Below are positions 37,060 to 45,400 of a DNA stretch of 64,000 bases, one piece after another; the first letter of the stretch is position 1, and every line of letters begins with the position of its first letter. The position numbers were made by a program, and so were the translations under genes. The DNA lies in NCBI RefSeq assembly GCF_001673365.1, contig NZ_LZLS01000097.1, positions 97,348 through 161,347 on the forward strand. The letters are read 5' to 3'. The notes beneath the pieces were generated by a model. The model did not search any database. It saw nothing but the letters and a program-made list of their open reading frames with translations, and was not told the origin of the DNA. The DNA comes from Mycobacterium asiaticum (GTDB lineage Bacteria; Actinomycetota; Actinomycetes; Mycobacteriales; Mycobacteriaceae).

Positions 37060-38498
37060 CGTCGTCGCACCGTCACTTTCGGTAGCCTCGCTCGCTTGGT
37101 GAGGTTCGGATCGGCGGGATCGGCGTAATCCAACAGGGTTTCATCGGTGTCGTCCATCTCGACGGTCACGTCTTCGTCGTTGAGGGCAAGGTAGCCGACG
37201 ATCTCCGCGGCACCCTGCTCGATCGGATGCACCGCCACGACGTCGGACAACAGTGCAGCGGAGCGTTCGGGTAGCACGGCACGGATGACCCCAGCCAGAC
37301 GGGCCTGGTCGACAAAGGTCTGAGTGAACAGCAGGTCAGTGTCCACCCCCTCCGTCGCCGGTGCAATGTGGCTTTCGACCGCGACCGCGGCCGGCGGTTG
37401 GTAGAGCGGGCGCTCGACGGGGAGCGCGATCTCGATGCCGGGCTGATCAACCTCAAGCCCGAATTCCGGTGGTTTGTCGCGCAAGTCGAGGGCAACGCTT
37501 TCCACTGCCCGAACCAGGTCCACGACGCGCCGATTCTCCAGCCAGACCTGGTCGTCGAGAAAACGGCGCAGTTGTTCGGATATCTGCCGGACCGTGCGTT
37601 GCGCACGATCGGCGGCTTCGGACCAGTCGTGGTGGATGCCGCGGATGCGCGGATCGGCTTCGATGACGGACAGTGCTGAGACCTTGGTCAGCAGTTCGGC
37701 AAGTTCGGTCTGGCGCGCTTCGGACAGCAGGAAGTCGTAGAACGATTGGAAGCTGCGGCCCTGGTCGGAGCCTGCGATCTCGGAGCGGCTGCCGACCAAG
37801 TCGGTGAGCAGTTCGCCCTTGGAGCCGTCCCAGGCTGCGATCTTCTCCCGTGCGCCCCGGTCCAGAAGGCGGAAGTTGTCTTCGACTTCACGAAAGTCGG
37901 CGAGCAGTTCCCGGGCTGTGGTGGAGAGCTGTTGGTAGCGGTCGCGTACCGCGGTCGCGTCCAGCACCGTGACGACACCGGCCTCGACCGCGGCGATCTC
38001 GGCGTCGAGCTCGTCGCGGCGGCGGCGCAAGTCGGCCAGCCGGGCAGCGGGTTCGACTTCGGTGCCGTGCACGATCTGCCTGAGCAGTTCGACCACGGTG
38101 TGCAGCCTGGACTCCGTTCCCACGAATGAGCGGCCCTTCAGCGTCGCTATCCACGCGTAAGCCTTCTCGAAAGCGGGTGTGACCTCGTAGTGGACTTCGT
38201 CGTCGCCCGGCGGATAGAACCGTCGCAGATACGTGGTGTCGGTAGCCGCCCAGTCCTCTAAATAGGCGCGAGGTTGCTTTGGGAACCGTTCCTCTCCACT
38301 ATCGGTGCGGATCTCGGTGTTACGCGCATGCAGATGGTCGTCCAATGCAGCGGCGACCACGCTTGCCGAACACGCCCCTCGGTTGCCCTCCACGAAGAAC
38401 TCCCCGAGGAACGACAGGATCAGCGCGGCGTTGCCGGCACGCAGCAGCCGCCACGCGGGGTGCCGCTCGCGCAAAGTATCGATCGTCGCGTAGTCCAC
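37056..38498 (-). CDS. jetA: Wadjet kleisin JetA (MksF/EptA type, DUF3375)
   Basis: A 480-aa DUF3375 protein. The opening IDTLRERHPAWRLLRAGNA is the family start. A helical middle with a short coiled coil (LRRRRDELDAEIAAVEAG, about residue 155) and a C-terminal acidic segment follow. GTG 38498 is chosen by alignment with this family start, though no good ribosome-binding site is seen; the frame is open to 38543. With jetB, jetC and jetD it forms a full plasmid-restriction system, matching EptABCD of M. smegmatis. Confidence 0.9.
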   Translation of the reverse strand: MDYATIDTLRERHPAWRLLRAGNAALILSFLGEFFVEGNRGACSASVVAAALDDHLHARNTEIRTDSGEERFPKQPRAYLEDWAATDTTYLRRFYPPGDDEVHYEVTPAFEKAYAWIATLKGRSFVGTESRLHTVVELLRQIVHGTEVEPAARLADLRRRRDELDAEIAAVEAGVVTVLDATAVRDRYQQLSTTARELLADFREVEDNFRLLDRGAREKIAAWDGSKGELLTDLVGSRSEIAGSDQGRSFQSFYDFLLSEARQTELAELLTKVSALSVIEADPRIRGIHHDWSEAADRAQRTVRQISEQLRRFLDDQVWLENRRVVDLVRAVESVALDLRDKPPEFGLEVDQPGIEIALPVERPLYQPPAAVAVESHIAPATEGVDTDLLFTQTFVDQARLAGVIRAVLPERSAALLSDVVAVHPIEQGAAEIVGYLALNDEDVTVEMDDTDETLLDYADPADPNLTKRARLPKVTVRRR

Positions 38499-38624
38499 TC
38501 GGCAAGCGTAGGAAATGCCACTGACATCTGGGCCCGACGGCACTGCGACGCGCGGGAGATCGCCCGCCGCGCCTGGCCCGACCTCGCCCAGAAGCCAGGC
38601 GCGCTACTGCGCCGGCTCATCCTA

Positions 38625-38765
38625 GTGGGTCGTAACGCCCTGGCGCAGAACGAAATTGCGTCCATCAACCAACGCCAGCAAGCAGTAGAGGAGACGAGCG
38701 GCGCAATGGCCGGTGTCTTCGGAACGGTCTACCTCAAAGATTTGAGGGAGGACTGGCCCGAATGA
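38625..38765 (+). pseudogene. VapB-type antitoxin, N-terminally eroded
   Basis: The frame ending in LKDLREDWPE at 38765 is the typical end of a VapB-like antitoxin and overlaps the vapC start by 4 nt. The only in-frame credible start is GTG 38625, giving 46 residues. Antitoxin-like sequence (REIARRAWPDLAQ, ALLRRLILVG) continues upstream to about 38550 without an ATG, GTG or TTG start, and it meets the start of jetA. The N-terminal DNA-binding part therefore seems lost. It may still neutralise the toxin through its C-terminal tail, or start at a rare codon. Confidence 0.55.
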
Positions 38766-39148
38766 TCATCCTCGACGCCAGCGTATTGATTGGACATTTC
38801 GAGCCCGCCGATGCGCATCATGTTGGCGCGACCGCTCTGCTCAAGGCCCACGCCATGGCCTCGTTCGCCGCTAGCGTCGTCACCCTCGCGGAGGTCTACA
38901 TTGGCCCCGCCCGAGCCGGCCGAACCGAGCAGCTCGACCGGCTGCTGACACAGTTGCAGGTCGAAAGCCTTGAGCTTCCTGCCGGTGCGGCCCGCCGCCT
39001 CGGCGAGCTACGCGCCACTACCAAGCTGAGCATGCCGCACTGTTGTGTGCTTTACAGCGCGGAGCAGCGCAACACCATGGTCGCCACCTTCGATGGCAAA
39101 CTCGCCGCTCGGGCAGTCGACCTTGGGTTGAGTGTGGCGAAGGTGTGA
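38762..39148 (+). CDS. VapC-type PIN-domain toxin with a changed active-site residue
   Basis: A 128-aa PIN domain. Asp5 (ILDASVLI), Glu44 (VTLAEVYIG) and Asp111 (ATFDGKLA) match three of the acidic residues that bind metal for RNA cleavage. The fourth, normally Asp in the motif KMPDCC, is His93 here (KLSMPHCC; codon CAC at 39038-39040). Activity may be reduced or absent. ATGA overlap with the antitoxin frame. If it is inactive it would explain the eroded antitoxin. Confidence 0.85.
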   Translation: MIILDASVLIGHFEPADAHHVGATALLKAHAMASFAASVVTLAEVYIGPARAGRTEQLDRLLTQLQVESLELPAGAARRLGELRATTKLSMPHCCVLYSAEQRNTMVATFDGKLAARAVDLGLSVAKV

Positions 39149-39187
39149 CGTCAGAAGCTGCTGGCATCTGGGCCGCGCATATGGGTA

Positions 39188-40186
39188 GTGGCAGACTCGG
39201 AACTTGTGGCGGAGTTGTTGATTGCGGTCAACCCAGACGGTGAATCCCGGCTGAGGTTTCTGCTGAGGGTTCCGCTGCCCGGCGGTGATCTCCTATTCCG
39301 CACCTCGGGGACGTGGCCGCGGGAGAAGGCGTTGTTCGCCTACCCGGTGCCACTGCACGACTGGCCGGACGATGCCGTGATCATCGAACGAGTGCCGCTA
39401 CGGTCGTGCAGTCGGCGCGGCGCGGCGATCGACGTGATTGCCGATCGGTCCCGGCACAACCGCTCCCAACTCGTGTTCACTCAGGCTCGTGGCCGCGACG
39501 TTGTGTTCTGGCAGTCGCCCCGCACCCGCAAGCAGGCGCGCCCGAACGTGCGCACGCCAACCGCCCGCGCCCACGGCATCGAGGAGCTGCACATCGTGGT
39601 CGACAGCCACGAGCAGTACGCCTATCGGTTCACGACTCAGCAGGTCCACACGGTTAAGCGGGCGCTGCCGTGCGGGGACTACGGGATCGTCGTCGAGGAC
39701 CAGCTTGTCGCCAGCGTGGAACGGAAGTCCTTGGCCGATCTGGTCGCCAGCCTCACCGGTGGCAAGTTGCGTTATCAGATTGGCGACCTAGCCGCGTTGC
39801 CCCGCGCGGCAGTCGTCGTTGAGGATCGCTACTCGCAGCTGTTCAAGCTCGAATACGTCCGACCCGCAGTGGTCGCCGACGGGCTCGCGGAAGTCCAGAT
39901 TCGCTGGCCCAACGTGCCCATCGTGTTCTGCGAGACCCGCCAGCTCGCCGAGGAATGGACCTACCGGTTCCTCGCCGCCGCCAACGAGTGGACTAGGACC
40001 GAACACGCTGCAGCGCAACGTGTTTCACCGATCAACGTCGACACTACCCATCTGGAGCAGGCGCCCGCCGCGCCGACACCGTCCACCGCCGAAGTCCGGG
40101 CTTGGGCTCGCAGCACCGGCTTGGCGGTACCCGATCGCGGGCGTCTTCGCCCCGAGATCTGGGCTGCTTGGAACGACGTGCACTGA
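39188..40186 (+). CDS. ERCC4-type nuclease with C-terminal Lsr2-like DNA-binding module
   Basis: A 332-aa protein. The ERCC4/XPF nuclease core has IVVDSHEQ (about 137), GDYGIV (about 164) and SVERKSLADL with the V-E-R-K catalytic motif (about 177). The last 35 residues, TAEVRAWARSTGL and DRGRLRPEIWAAW, match the Lsr2 C-terminal domain, which carries the RGR AT-hook-like loop that reads AT-rich DNA. The fusion would direct a structure-specific nuclease to AT-rich, typically foreign, DNA. It starts at GTG 39188 and ends 4 nt before the convergent helicase gene. Actinobacterial ERCC4 proteins of this kind are known, but the role is undefined. Confidence 0.87.
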   Translation: MADSELVAELLIAVNPDGESRLRFLLRVPLPGGDLLFRTSGTWPREKALFAYPVPLHDWPDDAVIIERVPLRSCSRRGAAIDVIADRSRHNRSQLVFTQARGRDVVFWQSPRTRKQARPNVRTPTARAHGIEELHIVVDSHEQYAYRFTTQQVHTVKRALPCGDYGIVVEDQLVASVERKSLADLVASLTGGKLRYQIGDLAALPRAAVVVEDRYSQLFKLEYVRPAVVADGLAEVQIRWPNVPIVFCETRQLAEEWTYRFLAAANEWTRTEHAAAQRVSPINVDTTHLEQAPAAPTPSTAEVRAWARSTGLAVPDRGRLRPEIWAAWNDVH

Positions 40187-40190
40187 ACTT

Positions 40191-41870
40191 CTAGCTCGAC
40201 GCAATGCCCAACCGTCGAGCCAAATCCGAGCCACCTACCGCGCGGATGAAACTCGGGTCGCCGCAGACCACCAGTTGGTCACGTGCCCGCGAGAGCCCGA
40301 CATACAGGCGTTCGCGGGACCGGTCGAAGGCTGACTTCTCGTTGACCACAAGCACAACGGCACGCCGTTCGAGTCCTTTGAAACCCAGGACGTGTCCGTA
40401 GAAGACTTGGTCGGCATCCCAGAAGCTGTCCCAATAGGCGGCATTGCCGGCCTGTTGGCGCTCGCGCTGTTCGGGGTGTCGGGAACCGGTGGTGAGTAGC
40501 GCGACGTCCTCCGGGCGCCATCCCTGGTCGAGTAGTGACTCGACTTCGTCGTCGCCGACGTCCATCGCGTCGTCGTTCTGACAAGCAACGAATTTGACGG
40601 CCGGGCCGTCACCGCCGAGAAAGCGCATCGGGTGATCCACGAGTGGCTGGAAAGCGTTGGCGATCTGGCGGGTGTTGCGCAGGTTGTGGTCGAGGACCAA
40701 CGGGACGAGCGGTACCGGCGGCGAACCGTGCCGGCTGAAGACGCGCTGCCCTTCGTCGGTGAAGACATAAAGGCCGCCGGTTTCGTCGTCTTTGAGTGCT
40801 GCCAGCAACGGATCCCACCATGCGTCGGCGAAGTCCTGGGCTTCATCGACGACGATGGAGTCGAATCTTTGGTTGGGCGCGAGTTGTGCTGCAAGATCAG
40901 TCATTTGGCGTGGGAGATCGTGTTCCCAGAACTGCACCGTCTCCTCGGTCCGCAGCGACTCGTCGGGGCCCGCGGGTGCACCCCACCGCACACCAAGATC
41001 GTGGAACTCGCCGACATAGGCCAGCTGGTGACGGCGACGCCAATGCCCAGTGATCCGCTCCAGATAAGAAGCCAGACCGTGGGAGTAGCAGACCAGGGCT
41101 ACCCGCTGCCCCTTCACTGAAAGTCTTCTGGCCTGTTCCACCGCGAGGAACGTCTTACCGCTGCCCGCGCCGCCGCGAATCTCCACTCGGTTCAACAGCT
41201 GGATAGCGTTGAGGATGACCGACTGGTGCTCGGTGAGCGTGTCGGCGGCGTCCTCGTTCGCCAGCGCGCGGGCGACCACGTTTCGTTGCGGTAATCCCCT
41301 GCCGCTCAACGCTGTTGAGAGCTGCTGGATTCCTTTTCGGGTTAGCAGCGGGCGGTCGAGCTGTTGACTGGTGAGGATGTAGGTGAGTTTGTCCACGAGC
41401 GCCGGAAGGTCATTGCGGTCGACCACCTTCCAGCGCGGGCACTCCGGTAACGCGAAATCGTTTGGAATCTCGGCATTCGGCAGGACGACGACATGGTCCC
41501 ACCGAAGTCGTCCCTGGGTCCAGCGGTCGTCGCCTTCCACGAAGGCCCTCAGCGCGTAGCAGGCGTCGCGCGCCTGCCGGACGGGGTTGATCTCGTGATG
41601 GTCGTTGTTTCGACGCTGACGCCACGACTTGCCGTCGTGCCAGACCTCGCCACCCTTGACCTCGAGGCAGATGATGCCGGCGCCCTCGATTGCCACGAGG
41701 AAGTCGACCTCGTGGTCTTTAAGATGGTCGGTGACGCGTTGGTTCGGGATCAGCAAGCTGCTTGGTAGGAGCTGCCCTCGCAGGGCTTCGTAGACCTTGC
41801 GTTCGGCGGCGTTGGCGAGGCGGGGCGTGCTCGACGTCGTCGTCACCAACTGCGATTGGTTATGCCCCAT
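40191..41870 (-). CDS. NERD nuclease-domain UvrD-like helicase
   Basis: A 559-aa protein. The N-terminal NERD domain (about 15-125) has VDFLVAIEG and ICLEVKGG, the D and E-x-K of a PD-(D/E)xK nuclease fold. SF1 motifs follow: Walker A GGAGSGKT (about 231-238), VVDEAQDF (about 339), the motif HNLRNTRQI, and a C-terminal ERLYVGLSRAR. The length is typical of stand-alone NERD helicases. It lies downstream of the small Cys-rich gene on the same strand, and its product probably acts on DNA. The start ATG 41870 lacks a clear ribosome-binding site; GTG 41885 is possible. Confidence 0.88.
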   Translation of the reverse strand: MGHNQSQLVTTTSSTPRLANAAERKVYEALRGQLLPSSLLIPNQRVTDHLKDHEVDFLVAIEGAGIICLEVKGGEVWHDGKSWRQRRNNDHHEINPVRQARDACYALRAFVEGDDRWTQGRLRWDHVVVLPNAEIPNDFALPECPRWKVVDRNDLPALVDKLTYILTSQQLDRPLLTRKGIQQLSTALSGRGLPQRNVVARALANEDAADTLTEHQSVILNAIQLLNRVEIRGGAGSGKTFLAVEQARRLSVKGQRVALVCYSHGLASYLERITGHWRRRHQLAYVGEFHDLGVRWGAPAGPDESLRTEETVQFWEHDLPRQMTDLAAQLAPNQRFDSIVVDEAQDFADAWWDPLLAALKDDETGGLYVFTDEGQRVFSRHGSPPVPLVPLVLDHNLRNTRQIANAFQPLVDHPMRFLGGDGPAVKFVACQNDDAMDVGDDEVESLLDQGWRPEDVALLTTGSRHPEQRERQQAGNAAYWDSFWDADQVFYGHVLGFKGLERRAVVLVVNEKSAFDRSRERLYVGLSRARDQLVVCGDPSFIRAVGGSDLARRLGIASS

Positions 41871-41927
41871 CGCACGATTGAACACAGCGGGTGTGACAGA
41901 TCTCCAAGGCGTGCTGAACCGCGTCGG

Positions 41928-42194
41928 CTATGTCCGTTTGACGCGGCTGATCGTGATGTCGGGCGTCGAGCACAGCCGACACGTCAACGGCCGGATTCTG
42001 AGCCGCATCTTCGACATCCGTAATGCCTTGTTGCAGAACGGATACGAGCAACCGCAGGACAGCGTGACCCACCAGTCCGCCGAATGGTCTGCCTCGTCGC
42101 AGAACTTCCGGCAGATGCACGGAATATCGGTGTCGAAATCCAGCGTCGACAGGATGTCGAGCTCTGGTAACAGCAAGCACTCCCCGGTTGTCAC
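41928..42194 (-). CDS. Small Cys-rich, putative zinc-binding protein
   Basis: An 88-aa frame with seven Cys in the pattern CICRKFC, then LSCGCSYPFC, then TCRLC. It resembles small actinobacterial zinc-binding proteins that have a WFVTLPCGC-type motif; here it reads WWVTLSCGC. Its N-terminal 25 residues are not conserved and the GTG start is uncertain. It lies 57 nt upstream of the NERD helicase, on the same strand. The plus-strand frame over the same bases shows no protein-like pattern. Confidence 0.5.
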   Translation of the reverse strand: MTTGECLLLPELDILSTLDFDTDIPCICRKFCDEADHSADWWVTLSCGCSYPFCNKALRMSKMRLRIRPLTCRLCSTPDITISRVKRT

Positions 42195-42422
42195 GTGTAG
42201 AAGGGTAAAGCTGTAGTTGAGGGTTTTGAGTTAGGCGCGCTGCGCGTCGATGTGGCGCTTTGCGCCTGGCATAGCGGTTACCGCGCCGTGGCGGCTCGCG
42301 GATGCAACCGCCGCAACGCAGCCCCAGGATTTTTGACAGAGGTGAGTGGTAGAAACTCGGTGCAGTTGATGTGAGCTCGGTAACAATGAGTCACGACGTC
42401 ACAAATGGAGGGAGGCATCGTA
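42195..42422. promoter_or_regulatory. Divergent regulatory interval upstream of the DISARM-related operon
   Basis: This 228-nt gap separates the small Cys-rich gene from the operon. It has a short hairpin GGCGC-TTT-GCGCC (42254-42266) and a TTGACA (42333-42338) with no -10 at the usual distance. GGAGGGAGG at 42408-42415 is the ribosome-binding site of the first operon gene. Confidence 0.4.
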
Positions 42423-45400
42423 GTGGCCGAGGGGTGGACGGACCCAGACCGTGCGCTGGAAGGACTCGTTAACGAATTCCGCGACAAATGCATTCGGGTC
42501 TATAAGGAAGATCCCAATCGGGTCGAGGAAGATGCGGGCAAAGAGCGCGGGATCGCTGAGGGCGGTTACGGACGGAAACAAATCCAGGAGCTCGTTCAAA
42601 ATGCTGCCGATGCGCTCCAAGGCGCACCGGGCAGAATCCAGGTCAACCTGACTGATCACGCGCTGTATGTGGCGAACGAAGGCAACCCTTTTCAGGACAC
42701 AGGTGTTCGAGCCCTGCTGTATACGCACTTGTCTAATAAAACGGGCAACGAAATCGGCCGATTCGGGCTGGGTTTCAAATCGATCAGCGGTATCTCCGAC
42801 TGTCCACAGATCTTCAGCCGTTCGGTCGCATTCGAATTCAGTCGCACGCAATCGGCGGAACGGTTGTCCGTTGAACTCGAACGCCACTATCAGCCGGACG
42901 AAGTCCCTGCCTTGCGGCTCGCCTGGACGCTAAACGCCGCCCTCGAGCTGCGGGGCGATGCTGTCCTCGCAGATCTGGCCGCCTGGGCCACGACGGTTGT
43001 AAAGGTGCCGCTGAAAGTGGGTACGGCAGAGCAGCTGTCGGCCGAGATCGATGAGTTTGATGAGTCCTTCAATCTGTTTGCCCCTCACGTGCGGATCCTT
43101 GACCTCGTCGACGCTGTCGCCAGCCGAGAACGTCATTTCAAGGCCGCCAAAAAGGGAAATCGCGTCATGCTAACCACCGAGGACGGTGACCGCGAGTGGT
43201 TAGTGGTGTCAACCACGCACGATCCCTCCCCGACGGCATTGGAATCGGCCGGGCATGCAGCTCGGCGCGAATCAGTAGCGGTGAGCTGGGCATTGCCACT
43301 GACAGGCGGAGTGGGTCTGGGCCAGCTTTCTGCATTTTTCCCGGTGAAGTCGGGTCTGACACTGAGCGGTCGTGTCAATGCGCCGTGGAAATTGTCAGAC
43401 GACCGCATCAACATCATCGAATGTCATTTCAACTACGAGATCCTTACTGAGGTAGTCCCGCAGCTGGTGGTTGCTGCTCGACGGGATCTGATTGCGGGCG
43501 GAGCGTTTGGCAGGTACATCGATGTTCTGCCCGCCCGAGGAAAGGAGTCCCGCAGTTGGGCCGATAAAGTTTTGAACGAGCCCGTGTTTCAAGCGTTGCG
43601 AGCCTCTCGATGCTTGCCGGACCTGGATGGTGACCTCCGGGCGCCCAGTTCGCTACAACGCATTCCAGACGATGTCGCCGAACTTGCGGATAGGTGGTTG
43701 GCGGTCACGGGAAGTCGTGGAGCGTGGGTACACCCGGACTGCACCACAAGCACGGAGCGCCGGTCCAAGGTTGACCGTCTGTTGCAGGAAGATGATCGCA
43801 TCAAGCCGGCAGGACGTGTCCTTCATTGGCTCCAATCTGTCGTAGTTGATCCGCGCCCTGCCCAGTCCGCGGCGGCGATCGAACTCGCTGCAATGCTGGC
43901 GCGCAAAGGCGGCAACACAGAAATGGACGTGCGAGACGCCCGGATCATTTTGTTGGAGAACGGATCGCTTGCGCAACCCGTTCGTGGTCGATGCTTCTTG
44001 CGAACGAGCGCGCTTCAGAACGGCACCTCTTTTGTCGCCGAGACTGTCTCGGCACGTCCTGCAACCGTTGATGCAATGAAGTTCCTAGGCATTACCGCCT
44101 TCGAAGACGGTGGCGAGATGCTGCAGCTACTCACGGAACTAAGGCGCACCGGAAAGGCCGATTGGGAAGAATTATGGATCGCGATGCGCGGCTCCGGCGC
44201 TCAGCTTGTGCACGAGGCGTTTGAGGGTGTGCTCGACGGGCACGCGGCGCAAGTGGTCCAGGTGCGAAATGGCCACGGACGCTGGGTGTTGCCTGAGGGC
44301 TTGTACTTCGCTGGTGAATGTCTGAAACCCTTGAAAGAGGACGGGACTCACCTCGTCGACGTTGACTATCACGCTGGCGACCACGAGATCCTGTATCTCC
44401 TGGGTGTACGGTCGCGACCAGCACGCTCGCCTGCAGGCGCAAGGGAGAAGTGGGTGGCGCGGTATCAAAGGACAGTCCGCGAGCTCGTCGGCGAGGAATT
44501 AAAACTCGGCATCCAAGCCCGCCAGAATATCGAGGTAGCGGGTATCGATTCGGTTCTCGGGCCCCTGGCATGTTTGCCAGACCTCAGCGTCATGAACAGG
44601 GCGGCCCTGACCGTCGCTGTTATAAATGCCGTCGACGTTGCGCTGGTGCGGGTGAGCCATCCCAGTGTTCTGAAGAAAGCCAAATATGTTGCGCCAGAGC
44701 TCTGGTGGGTGCGACAGCATGGGCTGTTGCCCACCACACTGGGTGTTGTGCCGGTGGCCGCTGCTTTCGTCGCGGAGGTACCAGATGTGCCCGAGGGCCT
44801 TCTGCCGTGCGTGAGTCAAGTAGTGCTAAGTTCCGATGCGGAACGGGTGTTAGGTCTCCGGCGGGAGATCGGAGAGCTTGATCCTTCTGGGTTCGATTCG
44901 CTTGTACAGATTCATATCAGTCGCAACGACATTGCACGCGTGGGTCAGGCTTACGCGCGTTGGTGTTGGACGCATCAAGAAGTCGATCCTCCGGAGCAAG
45001 TGTGGGTGCGCCGCGACACTGACTGGATCGCGGCGGATCGGACGGGAGTCGCTGTTGTCCACAGCAAGGATGCTTATGAAGAACTCGATGAGTTCGGAAT
45101 ACCTTGTTTACTCGTCGACACCATTGAGTACGTTCACGTGCTCAGCACGTTGTGGAGTTGTCTTGAGGGCCGTGGACTTCCCGTCACTTACTCCTATGAA
45201 ACAAGTGCGGAACCGGAGCTGCTTACCGATGTGTTCCCGATGCTGGACGTGCTTCCCGACGCTCACGAGCTCGATAACCTCACCCTGCAGAAGTGCCTGT
45301 CTATCAGTAAGGTCGCCGCCGTGCCGGGCCAGCCTGCGGCACAGGTGGTTTGCCAAAGCGGCCGTGAGGCGAACACAGTCTTAGTGACGGGCAACACAGA

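Noticed and set aside
38274..38500. Upstream extension of the antitoxin frame to 163 codons
   Set aside because: This part is antisense to jetA and has no antitoxin-like pattern.
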